Shown: positions 1 through 5,433 of the stretch, in pieces
Position numbering within the stretch: position 1 is the first letter of the stretch
How the letters are laid out: each line of letters starts with the position of its first letter
DNA from: an uncultured Prevotella sp.
Lineage (GTDB): Bacteria; Bacteroidota; Bacteroidia; Bacteroidales; Bacteroidaceae
Direction: 5' to 3'
Assembly (NCBI GenBank): GCA_937906765.1
Contig: CALCUV010000322.1
Location: 1 to 5,602, forward strand
Length of the DNA stretch: 5,602 nucleotides
Notes under the pieces: model-generated
Seen by the model: the letters and a program-made list of their open reading frames with translations, nothing else
Told to the model about the DNA's origin: nothing
Database searches by the model: none
Program-made: the position numbers and the translations under genes

Positions 1-973
1 CACCCTTCACCGTTAACCCCTCACCGTTAACCGTTAACCTTTCACCGTTAACCTTCCCCCTTTCCTCATGAAGCGCACGAATATGTGCATCCGTCGTTCC
101 GCAACATCCCCCAACAATGCTCACGTCCCCCTTTTCCAACAAAGGGTGCAATTCTTCAACAAAATCACGCGGACTTAATGTATAAGCACCTGAAGCATCA
201 GGGAGTCCAGCATTTGGATAGACCCCAAAAGCACAATGACACAATGCTCCCAAACGCGCCACATGGGGCAACAACGCCTTAGGACCAAAACCGCAATTCA
301 ACGTCATCACCGCAGGGTGTGCATAAGTCATTGCTGAAATAAAGTCCTTCAACGCCAATCCCGTAAGCATGCGCCCCTCAGCATCGGCAAGTGTAAGACT
401 CAACCATAAATCTACACTCCCCTTAACACTTAAAGACTCCATAGCGCGACGTGCACCTGCCACGGCCGCCTTCGCATTCATAACGTCAAAAATTGTTTCT
501 ATCAGCAACACATCAACGCCTCCGCGAATCAAGCCATGTGCTTGTTCATAGTAGGCATTTGCCATTTGTTCAAAACTTAGGCGCACGTCTTCTGCATCAA
601 GCGTCAAGCTTCGGTTGGTGGGTCCCATGCTTCCAGCAACAAAACGTTGCTTACCGTCTCTTGAGAATGTATCAACTACATTGCGTGCTAACCGAGCACC
701 AACGTATGCCAATTCTTCAGCACGCTCCGAGCAACCATAATCAGCAAGTGCAACGGGATTCGCCGAAAATGTGTTGGTAGTAATCACATCTGCCCCTGCT
801 TCAAGATAAGCACGATGAATACTAGCAACACGTTCAGGAGCATCTACATTGAGCAATTCCGCAGGTCCATGAAATGTACCTTGACGTTGTAACATAGTGC
901 CCATTCCGCCGTCAAGTAAAAGTAAGCGTTCATTAAGGGCTGACTGAAACCCAGTTCTTCTGCTCTTATTCAT
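1..973 (-). CDS. metH: Cobalamin-dependent methionine synthase, N-terminal homocysteine-binding domain (partial, cut by window edge)
   Basis: The frame reads 324 codons from ATG at 973-971 to the left edge without a stop. The protein is the homocysteine S-methyltransferase barrel of cytoplasmic MetH, which moves a methyl group from methyltetrahydrofolate through cobalamin to homocysteine to make methionine. Seen directly: DGGMGTMLQ at residues 21-29, a TNTFSANP stretch near 66-73, GPTNR at 117-121, IETIFD near 158-163, Cys227 in TLNCGFGP, and Cys290-Cys291 in GGCCGTT. These three cysteines match the zinc ligands of the family. After the barrel, about residues 307-324 are encoded by 7-bp DNA repeats and read as a VNGERLT-type heptapeptide, in what should be the linker to the folate-binding domain. 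A promoter-like -7 box lies 36 bp upstream of the start. A stand-alone homocysteine methyltransferase of about 330 residues cannot be excluded because the 3' end is missing, but the sequence resembles the MetH N-terminus more closely. Confidence 0.88.
   Translation of the reverse strand, partial: MNKSRRTGFQSALNERLLLLDGGMGTMLQRQGTFHGPAELLNVDAPERVASIHRAYLEAGADVITTNTFSANPVALADYGCSERAEELAYVGARLARNVVDTFSRDGKQRFVAGSMGPTNRSLTLDAEDVRLSFEQMANAYYEQAHGLIRGGVDVLLIETIFDVMNAKAAVAGARRAMESLSVKGSVDLWLSLTLADAEGRMLTGLALKDFISAMTYAHPAVMTLNCGFGPKALLPHVARLGALCHCAFGVYPNAGLPDASGAYTLSPRDFVEELHPLLEKGDVSIVGGCCGTTDAHIRALHEERGKVNGERLTVNGEGLTVKG
5..53. repeat. Tandem 7-bp repeat array (GTTAACC / YTCACC type) inside metH
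   Basis: Seven consecutive 7-bp units can be read on the plus strand: four GTTAACC units (12-18, 26-32, 33-39, 47-53) interleaved with three of the type nYTCACC (5-11, 19-25, 40-46). All end in ACC and share one 7-bp phase. The unit at 54-60 (TTCCCCC) looks like a decayed copy, and the array may continue left of the window. On the minus strand three units make 21 bp, so the metH frame reads a seven-residue repeat. Seven is not a multiple of three, so gain or loss of one unit would shift the metH frame. Confidence 0.8.
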
Positions 974-1008
974 TATTTCTTTATGATATATATCTAATAA
1001 CCTTTCAG

Positions 1009-1016
1009 CAAAAGTA
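1009..1016 (-). promoter_or_regulatory. Bacteroidetes-type -7 box for metH
   Basis: The minus strand reads TACTTTTG, an exact match to the Bacteroidetes primary sigma -7 consensus TAnnTTTG. It lies 36 bp upstream of the metH ATG, giving a leader of roughly 30 nt, too short for a large riboswitch. No good TTTG is seen at the -33 position, so this call rests on one box and its placement. Confidence 0.55.
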
Positions 1017-1083
1017 ACAATAATTTTTCATCATAAGTCTCTTGCTCGCTCTTTTTATAAACTTTCGGTATGCCATGATACAT

Positions 1084-1124
1084 GAATCCCCAGAAGTTCG
1101 AGTCTGACTTCTGGGGATTCTTTT
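1084..1124 (+). terminator. Strong hairpin with T tail on the plus strand, between metH and htpG
   Basis: A perfect 14-bp stem (1084-1097 with 1107-1120) encloses a 9-nt loop. It is followed on the plus strand by TTTT and further T-rich sequence. It lies about 80 bp past the htpG stop. Read from htpG (minus strand) the hairpin is followed by ATGTATC, with no U run, so it is a poor intrinsic terminator in the direction of the known genes. Either it ends htpG transcription by a hairpin-dominated mechanism, or it ends a plus-strand transcript that I cannot identify. Confidence 0.6.
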
Positions 1125-1200
1125 AAGTTAAAAGTTTTGTGAGATTCTAATTATCAATGGGAATGCGATACTTTATGTGAAGACACACTCCCTATTCTTT

Positions 1201-3039
1201 TTACTTCATCAATTCAATAGAACGCTTGATGAAACGATTGAGTTCTGCACCCTTGAGGAGTCCGCTCTGAAGCAATGCCAAGTCAATAAGTTGGGGAATC
1301 ACTTGATTTTGTTGAGCAAAGGCAGTGATAGCCTCCTTCTTCTTCGCCTCTTCTCCTGCAATTGCATTGCGACATTCTTCAAGGTCAGTGCGCTCTGCTT
1401 CAGAGATTTCTTCTGCCTTCTTTCCACTCTGCTCTTGTTGCAACACCTGAAGACGTGCATTAAGACCGCGAAGTTCGTTTTCAATAGGTTGAAGTTCGGC
1501 CGTTGTTTTTGCGTCCAAGTCATTAAGCACACCACGCACAAGGGCATGGTCAGCGTTAAGCACTACGTTATACATATCAGGCATTTCGCCATAGAAACTC
1601 ATGCCACCTTGGAACTGTGCCATTTCCTTCATACGACGCATATACTCGCTCTGAGTTACAACGATGGGGGCTTCTTCCGCTCCAAGATTTTCGGTTTGCA
1701 CGCGGAGTTCGGTCTTATCCATCTTGGGAAGTGTCACCTCAAATGCCGTTGAGAGTTTCTCTGCTTGCGCGGGAGTCAAGGTTTCGGTAGTCGCATCTTC
1801 TTTCTGAATCAAGCGGGTAATAACATCGCCATCCACACGAACGATACGCGATTTTTCAAACTTTTGTTCCAACATGGACACCATGGGAGCATCTAATTGT
1901 CCATCCATTAAGAGCACATTGTAACCCTTTGCTTGAGCCGCCTGAATGTGAGCATATTGAAGTTCTGTGTTGCTCGCATAGAGGTAAATGAGATTGCCTT
2001 CCTTGTCCGTCTGTGCTTCCTTGATGAATTCCTTATATTCTTCGTAGGTGTAGTGCTTGCCATCAACATCTGTGAAAAGTGCAAACTTCTGCGCCTTCTC
2101 ATAGAAGTCGGGTTGTGAGAGCATGCCGTAATGAATGAAGAGACTGAGGTCATTCCACTTCTGCTCGAAGTCTTCACGATTATTTTTGAAAAGTGACGCT
2201 AAGCGATCGGCCACTTTCTTCGTGATATACGTAGAAATTTTCTTCACATTGGCATCGCTCTGAAGGTAACTACGACTCACGTTCAAGGGAATGTCGGGCG
2301 AATCAATCACACCATGGAGAAGCGTCAAGAATTCGGGCACTACGTTATCCACTTGATCAGTCACGAACACTTGATTGCAATACAACTGAATCTTATTGCG
2401 TTGCAAGTCAATATTTTGCTTAATCTTGGGGAAGTAAAGCACACCCGTAAGATTGAAAGGATAATCCACATTAAGGTGAATCCAGAAAAGGGGTTCATCC
2501 GCCATGGGGTAAAGGTCGGAATAGAACTTCTTGTAATCTTCATCCGTAAGCGAAGAGGGAGTTTTTGTCCAGAGCGGTGTCGTATCGTTTACAACATTAA
2601 GTTCCTCGGTTTCCACTTGCTTACCATCCTTCCATTCCTTCTTAAATCCGAATGCCACGGGCACAGCCAAGAAGCGACAATACTTTGTAAGAAGGCGACT
2701 GATAGTTGACTCTTCAAGGAATTCCTTACAATCTTCCGCAATGTGAAGCACGATGTCTGTGCCGCGTTCTGCCTTTTCGATTTCTGTAATTTCAAATTCG
2801 GGCGAACCGTCACAGGTCCACTTCACGGCTTGTGCACCTTCCTGATGACTACGTGTGATTATGTCAACACGTTCACTCACCATGAAAGTTGAGTAGAATC
2901 CAAGACCGAAATGACCAATGATAGCGTTGGCATCATCCTTATAGCGTTCGAGGAAATCAGTTGCTCCAGAGAAAGCAATTTGGTTGATATACTTTTCGAT
3001 TTCCTCAGCCGTCATACCAATACCACGGTCGCTGATCAT
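1201..3039 (-). CDS. htpG: HtpG main fragment: rest of ATPase domain, middle and dimerisation domains
   Basis: This 612-residue frame begins at ATG 3039-3037, only two codons before the conserved SDRGIGM motif (residues 3-9), whose Asp contacts the adenine in Hsp90. It keeps YINQIAFSGA (17-26), the ATP-lid glycine motif GHFGLGFYS (42-50) and RGTDIVLHI (92-100). The middle domain follows, with NIDLQRNKIQLYCNQVFV and PDIPLNVSRSYLQSD, then a long helical C-terminal dimerisation domain ending IKRSIELMK. ATG 3039 is unlikely to be a natural start, because the frame stays open and HtpG-like for at least a dozen codons upstream (about 3040-3088). Without the first 66 residues the ATP pocket lacks its Glu and Asn, so the product should be ATPase-dead even if made. 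Base composition is much richer in G+C than the lipoprotein gene (31 of 60 bases in 2281-2340). Confidence 0.85.
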   Translation of the reverse strand: MISDRGIGMTAEEIEKYINQIAFSGATDFLERYKDDANAIIGHFGLGFYSTFMVSERVDIITRSHQEGAQAVKWTCDGSPEFEITEIEKAERGTDIVLHIAEDCKEFLEESTISRLLTKYCRFLAVPVAFGFKKEWKDGKQVETEELNVVNDTTPLWTKTPSSLTDEDYKKFYSDLYPMADEPLFWIHLNVDYPFNLTGVLYFPKIKQNIDLQRNKIQLYCNQVFVTDQVDNVVPEFLTLLHGVIDSPDIPLNVSRSYLQSDANVKKISTYITKKVADRLASLFKNNREDFEQKWNDLSLFIHYGMLSQPDFYEKAQKFALFTDVDGKHYTYEEYKEFIKEAQTDKEGNLIYLYASNTELQYAHIQAAQAKGYNVLLMDGQLDAPMVSMLEQKFEKSRIVRVDGDVITRLIQKEDATTETLTPAQAEKLSTAFEVTLPKMDKTELRVQTENLGAEEAPIVVTQSEYMRRMKEMAQFQGGMSFYGEMPDMYNVVLNADHALVRGVLNDLDAKTTAELQPIENELRGLNARLQVLQQEQSGKKAEEISEAERTDLEECRNAIAGEEAKKKEAITAFAQQNQVIPQLIDLALLQSGLLKGAELNRFIKRSIELMK

Positions 3040-3076
3040 CCTAATAATTAAGCATTTTTCGTCTTTTTCAGAAAAC

Positions 3077-3277
3077 CTATTGTATTTTCACTTGAATTGT
3101 CAAGTCGCCAAGTTCGCCACTCACTTCTCCGCGAGTGCTGAGCGTCTTCAACTTCTGTGTAGCGTCAACGGCGTTTGCTATAACTTCACGAAGGAAAATT
3201 TCGTGGTCGCTATACAAAAATTTCTTAATCACCGGGAAGATGTTCTCGGTAGTTATTCCAATCTGTCCTTTTTTCAT
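3077..3277 (-). CDS. htpG: HtpG N-terminal fragment (66 residues)
   Basis: This frame starts at ATG 3277-3275 with MKKGQIGITTENIF, the usual start of Bacteroidales HtpG. It contains the first nucleotide-binding helix: YSDHEIFLREVIANAVDAT at residues 22-40, where by comparison with E. coli HtpG Glu31 is the catalytic base and Asn35 helps hold magnesium-ATP. It then runs GELGDLTIQVKIQ and stops at TAG. Alone it holds only part of a GHKL ATPase fold and should not fold or bind ATP. It lies about 28 nt downstream of the predicted sigma-54 start site. Confidence 0.8.
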   Translation of the reverse strand: MKKGQIGITTENIFPVIKKFLYSDHEIFLREVIANAVDATQKLKTLSTRGEVSGELGDLTIQVKIQ

Positions 3278-3391
3278 AATTTATAGTTTTAAATATTTTT
3301 CTCTAAAACATCTATAGCAAAAAGCGTGCCAATAATCTGTTTCAATTAAAAAAACCATATCATTTTTTTAACTTCAACCTTCATAAAACAG
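3278..3391. other. Intergenic region upstream of htpG
   Basis: These 114 bases hold the htpG leader and the sigma-54 promoter. The stretch 3333-3391, where enhancer sites might lie, is A/T rich with T7 and A7 runs. No clear inverted repeat was seen there. Confidence 0.6.
3314..3332 (-). promoter_or_regulatory. Sigma-54 (RpoN) -24/-12 promoter of htpG
   Basis: The minus strand reads TTGGCACG (3332-3325), four bases, then TTGCTAT (3320-3314). This matches the consensus YTGGCACG-N4-TTGCW at every defined position, with the required ten bases between the GG at 3330-3329 and the GC at 3318-3317. With the C at -12, transcription should start near 3305, giving a leader of about 28 nt before the htpG ATG at 3277. 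Sigma-54 promoters need an AAA+ enhancer-binding protein, so htpG would be switched by a signal rather than expressed constitutively. No enhancer site could be recognised upstream. Confidence 0.8.
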
Positions 3392-3435
3392 AAAAAAGAG
3401 TGCTTTGAAGTTAAATTTTCACTCAAAGCACTCTT
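3392..3435 (-). terminator. Intrinsic terminator of mnmD
   Basis: A perfect 13-bp stem (3396-3408 with 3423-3435) encloses a 14-nt loop and starts about 7 bp after the mnmD stop codon. On the minus strand the stem ends in TT and runs into TTTT (3395-3392), the expected U tract. On the plus strand the hairpin is followed by GAAAAAAC, so it works in one direction. It separates mnmD from the htpG promoter. Confidence 0.85.
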
Positions 3436-3442
3436 GAAAAAA

Positions 3443-4108
3443 CTATTTTGTTGCTCGCAACACTTCACGTTTTCCTCCCACAGGACCCTGAAGGCGCTCT
3501 ACGTTAAACCCTACTTCTTGGAGCATTCTGCGCACCACTCCCTTTGCACAATAAGTCGTGAGCACCCCACCCTCAGACATGGCCTTATAGATGCGTTGGA
3601 AAAATTCCTTCGTCCATAATTCGGGTTGTTTTTCAGGAGCAAATGCGTCAAAATATACCACATCTGCTTCCGGAATCTGCATTGCCAGCACATCACCCAG
3701 CATCTTGTGAAGCGTAAAACGAGGATGGAGTTCAACAACTTCATTCCACGGTTGTGCATGTAACCTTTTAAACTTCTCAGGGTCGCCATAAGCAAGCGTC
3801 TGAGCATCTTCCCAAGCGAGCGGATACAGTTCCGAAGAACTATAACTCACGTTCACCTCTTCTTTAATAGCCGTCTCAAGCGTTAATAAGGCATTCAGCC
3901 CCGTTCCAAATCCAACTTCAAAAACGCGTATGGGGTCATGACGATTTGCTTGCTCCATCATGTGGCGCAAACCTAAACCTACATAAACGTGAAGCGACTC
4001 TGTCACCGCCCCTTTTACTGAATGGTAATGCTCGTCAAGTTCGGGTATATAAAGTGTCTGACTTCCATCCGTGGTGCGCTCAGATTGAATGGTAAATTTC
4101 TGATTCAT
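3443..4108 (-). CDS. mnmD: MnmD-type tRNA 5-(aminomethyl)-2-thiouridine methyltransferase (MnmC2-like)
   Basis: The 221-residue product is a SAM-dependent methyltransferase of the DUF752/MnmC N-terminal family. It is predicted to methylate nm5s2U at wobble position 34 of tRNAs to mnm5s2U, in the cytoplasm. Motifs (counted from ATG 4108): LDEHYHSVKGAVTESLHVYV near residues 24-43, the SAM-binding glycine loop FEVGFGTGLN at 63-72, SSELYP near 91-96, the family signature DAFAPEKQPELW at 154-165, CAKGVVRR at 187-194, and GKREVLRA near the end. E. coli fuses this domain to an FAD oxidase in MnmC; here it stands alone at full single-domain length. I chose the ATG at 4108-4106; an in-frame TTG at 4120 adds only four residues. 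The gene follows the lipoprotein gene by 36 bp on the same strand and ends in its own terminator. I see no clear -7 box in the gap, so co-transcription with the lipoprotein gene is possible. The exact substrate step is inferred from the family. Confidence 0.87.
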   Translation of the reverse strand: MNQKFTIQSERTTDGSQTLYIPELDEHYHSVKGAVTESLHVYVGLGLRHMMEQANRHDPIRVFEVGFGTGLNALLTLETAIKEEVNVSYSSSELYPLAWEDAQTLAYGDPEKFKRLHAQPWNEVVELHPRFTLHKMLGDVLAMQIPEADVVYFDAFAPEKQPELWTKEFFQRIYKAMSEGGVLTTYCAKGVVRRMLQEVGFNVERLQGPVGGKREVLRATK

Positions 4109-4144
4109 TGCATAATACAATAAAAGAACGTAAATTCTTAGAAT

Positions 4145-4963
4145 CTATTTAGCGTACAGGAAATTTAATGTTATTGCATTTGTTAGGCGGTTGATATACC
4201 CCTTATCTTCCTCAGAAAGTTTTTCTTTGGCTGAAGTAAACTCTGGAGCAATAGCTTTAATCCTCTCATTTTTCTCTTTGTCAGAAATTTCTTTCTTAAA
4301 GTAAAGTTTTAAGGGTTCTAATGCCTCGAAACTTAAATCCACCGCACTCTGTAAATCATTGGATAGAGTATCACCCTTAGACGCTGCATTTATGTCAACT
4401 ATGAAGAAGTGGAAATCTGGATATGATAAGAACATATCATCAGAAGCAGAAGAAAAATAACCACTATAATGCGCTTCATTATTGGCTTTTGTTCTTATGA
4501 ATCCATCAAAGTAAACATCGGAAAGTTCACTCAGATTTCTTACAGTACTATAAATTTTATCCTTCTTTAATGTGTCTTCATTATTTGGAAGCACATAATC
4601 AACATCAAAAGCTACTTTTCTATATTCTTCAGGTTGATACTCAAGTTCAAAAGACAAAATAACATTCCCATTATTCTCTCTACTTTTGATATTTTGAATT
4701 TTAGCTTTCCAATTAACAAAAAGTTTTACAGAATCCATATACAAACCTGTTGCTAATCGTACACTATCTAAATATTCTTTCTTAAGAATATCATTTCTAT
4801 AATCATATTTCTTTGTATCAAAATCCTTAAGTTTATCATCAAAATGTTCTTGTTGCGCATTAGCAAATCTATTTTTCTTCTCCTTGTTCGTCGTTGGTAC
4901 AACGCAACTACTGATGAAAGATAGAACGAAAATCATTAAAATAAGTAGTGAATTGTTATTCAT
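4145..4963 (-). CDS. Unrecognised lipoprotein, 272 residues
   Basis: I do not recognise the family. From ATG 4963-4961 the protein starts MNNNSLLILMIFVLSFISSC, a lipoprotein signal peptide with lipobox ISSC and Cys20 as the lipidated residue. The residues after the Cys (VVPTTNKEKK) lack the acidic surface-export signal common in Bacteroidetes surface lipoproteins, so a periplasm-facing position is more likely. A charged helical stretch (about 27-75) is followed by a region with beta pattern around NWKAKIQNI and NGNVILSFELEY (about 84-110). An aromatic stretch SYPDFHFFIVDI and a Lys/Glu-rich helical C-terminus follow. The frame extends upstream to a TTG at 5086, but that extension crosses the promoter and is rejected; ATG 4969 is a two-residue alternative. 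The gene is strikingly AT-rich beside its neighbours (13 G+C in 60 bases at 4681-4740), which suggests accessory or acquired DNA. Confidence 0.75.
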   Translation of the reverse strand: MNNNSLLILMIFVLSFISSCVVPTTNKEKKNRFANAQQEHFDDKLKDFDTKKYDYRNDILKKEYLDSVRLATGLYMDSVKLFVNWKAKIQNIKSRENNGNVILSFELEYQPEEYRKVAFDVDYVLPNNEDTLKKDKIYSTVRNLSELSDVYFDGFIRTKANNEAHYSGYFSSASDDMFLSYPDFHFFIVDINAASKGDTLSNDLQSAVDLSFEALEPLKLYFKKEISDKEKNERIKAIAPEFTSAKEKLSEEDKGYINRLTNAITLNFLYAK

Positions 4964-4992
4964 ATACATATAGGATTTAAATTTACTCGCAA

Positions 4993-5000
4993 CAAAGTTA
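4993..5000 (-). promoter_or_regulatory. Bacteroidetes-type -7 box for the lipoprotein gene
   Basis: The minus strand reads TAACTTTG, an exact TAnnTTTG match, 29 bp upstream of the chosen ATG at 4963. This supports that start over the longer frame. The -33 position is only T rich. The overlapping plus-strand sequence AAAGTTAGT (4994-5002) resembles the core of the repeats at 5086-5148, so the same factor might touch the promoter. Confidence 0.6.
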
Positions 5001-5085
5001 GTAAAAAACACTGAAACGTATAAAAAATATAGAAACCTATTTGGGGTTTTCCAACACATGAAAAAATATGTTAGAAATAGATTCA

Positions 5086-5148
5086 ACTAAGTTACTTATA
5101 ATTTAAACTAAGTTACTAATAGTTTTTACTAAGTTACTTATAATTTCA
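5086..5148. repeat. Three 21-bp direct repeats, probable transcription factor binding array
   Basis: Three units start at 5086, 5107 and 5128, each opening with ACTAAGTTACT followed by an A/T-rich tail (TTATAATTT in units 1 and 3, AATAGTTTT in unit 2). The period is exactly 21 bp, two helical turns, so the cores lie on one face of the DNA. In units 1 and 3 the core TAAGTTACTTA is an 11-bp palindrome about a central T. The 9-mer TAAGTTACT matches 8 of 9 positions of the LytTR-family direct-repeat consensus, and LytTR sites have 12-bp spacers, as here. All frames through the array are broken by stops, so it is not coding. It lies about 86 bp upstream of the lipoprotein -7 box. Confidence 0.7.
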
Positions 5149-5388
5149 AGCATCTTAGAGTCTTGTTAATCATCAACTTACAAACATCAACATAATAGTC
5201 ATCTCATAAGGATTTATAATAACAACCTTCATATAAAGTCACGACGGAGTGAGATTATCCTCAAAACCATGTGAATCAAGAGGTTGCAAACGCTATCTTT
5301 ATATAGGGAAAGAGGTTAAAAGATTCGTAAAGGCGGGTGTATGCGAACATTTCATTCAACACTATGGGATTAATTCCATAAAAAGTTG
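5149..5388. other. Non-coding stretch with a possible branched RNA fold and an operator-like palindrome
   Basis: No convincing gene was found here. Positions 5231-5238 (ATATAAAG) pair perfectly with 5297-5304 (CTTTATAT). Inside them are two small hairpins: TCAC 5239-5242 with GTGA 5249-5252, and CCTC 5259-5262 with GAGG 5280-5283. Three further pairs, two of them G-U, are possible outside a mismatch (5227-5229 with 5306-5308). This could be a structured RNA, but short A/T-rich stems arise by chance and I recognise no known riboswitch. A frame starting at GTG 5249 runs into the next gene and looks accidental. Confidence 0.35.
5363..5380. promoter_or_regulatory. 18-bp palindrome, candidate operator of the DUF5606 gene
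   Basis: TATGGGATTAATTCCATA pairs at eight of its nine symmetric positions; the exception is one G opposite T. It ends 8 bp before the -7 box at 5389, where a repressor would block polymerase. No regulator gene for it is present in the window. Confidence 0.45.
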
Positions 5389-5396
5389 TAAATTTG
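5389..5396 (+). promoter_or_regulatory. Bacteroidetes-type -7 box for the DUF5606 gene
   Basis: TAAATTTG is an exact TAnnTTTG match, 37 bp upstream of the ATG at 5434, giving a leader of about 30 nt, as for metH. No clear TTTG is seen at the -33 position; the palindrome 5363-5380 occupies that area. Confidence 0.6.
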
Positions 5397-5433
5397 CCTC
5401 ACTTTTTTCTAACAAACAGAACATTTATACTTT

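Larger units (their letters stand above)
974..1200. other. Intergenic region between metH and htpG
   Basis: These 227 bases hold the metH -7 box and the hairpin at 1084-1120. No open frame of useful length and no tRNA were seen. No convincing plus-strand promoter (TAnnTTTG) was found to explain the plus-oriented hairpin. Confidence 0.6.
1201..3277 (-). pseudogene. htpG: htpG (Hsp90 chaperone), interrupted by a frame change
   Basis: The two minus-strand frames 3277-3077 and 3039-1201 together make one bacterial Hsp90 of about 690 residues, close to the length I expect for Bacteroidales HtpG. HtpG is a cytosolic, ATP-driven dimeric chaperone. The first frame meets TAG at 3079-3077. The second frame is open only from about 3088. 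The two overlap for about a dozen bases, where loss of one base, for example in the A4 run at 3088-3085, would join them. The region between the conserved blocks is also some 20-30 bases longer than related proteins seem to need, so more than one change may have occurred. A sequencing or assembly error is a real alternative. The intact sigma-54 promoter and an otherwise undamaged 612-codon frame fit either an error or a very recent lesion. Confidence 0.75.

Noticed and set aside
1092..1112. TTCGAGTC in the 1084-1120 hairpin resembles a tRNA T-loop
   Set aside because: The stem and loop lengths do not fit a T arm, and no D arm, anticodon arm or acceptor pairing is found upstream.
1177..1752. 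Long plus-strand open frame of 191 residues antisense to htpG
   Set aside because: It is the mirror of the htpG frame; it has no recognisable domain and no promoter, and htpG itself is unmistakable.
2314..2709. Plus-strand frame of 131 residues
   Set aside because: It lies wholly inside htpG on the opposite strand and has no family features, so it is a shadow.
3434..3619. Plus-strand 61-residue frame over the mnmD 3' end
   Set aside because: It begins in the terminator hairpin and is antisense to a well-supported gene.
4964..5086. N-terminal extension of the lipoprotein from TTG 5086
   Set aside because: It would put 41 residues before an otherwise ideal lipoprotein signal peptide and would place the -7 box inside the gene.
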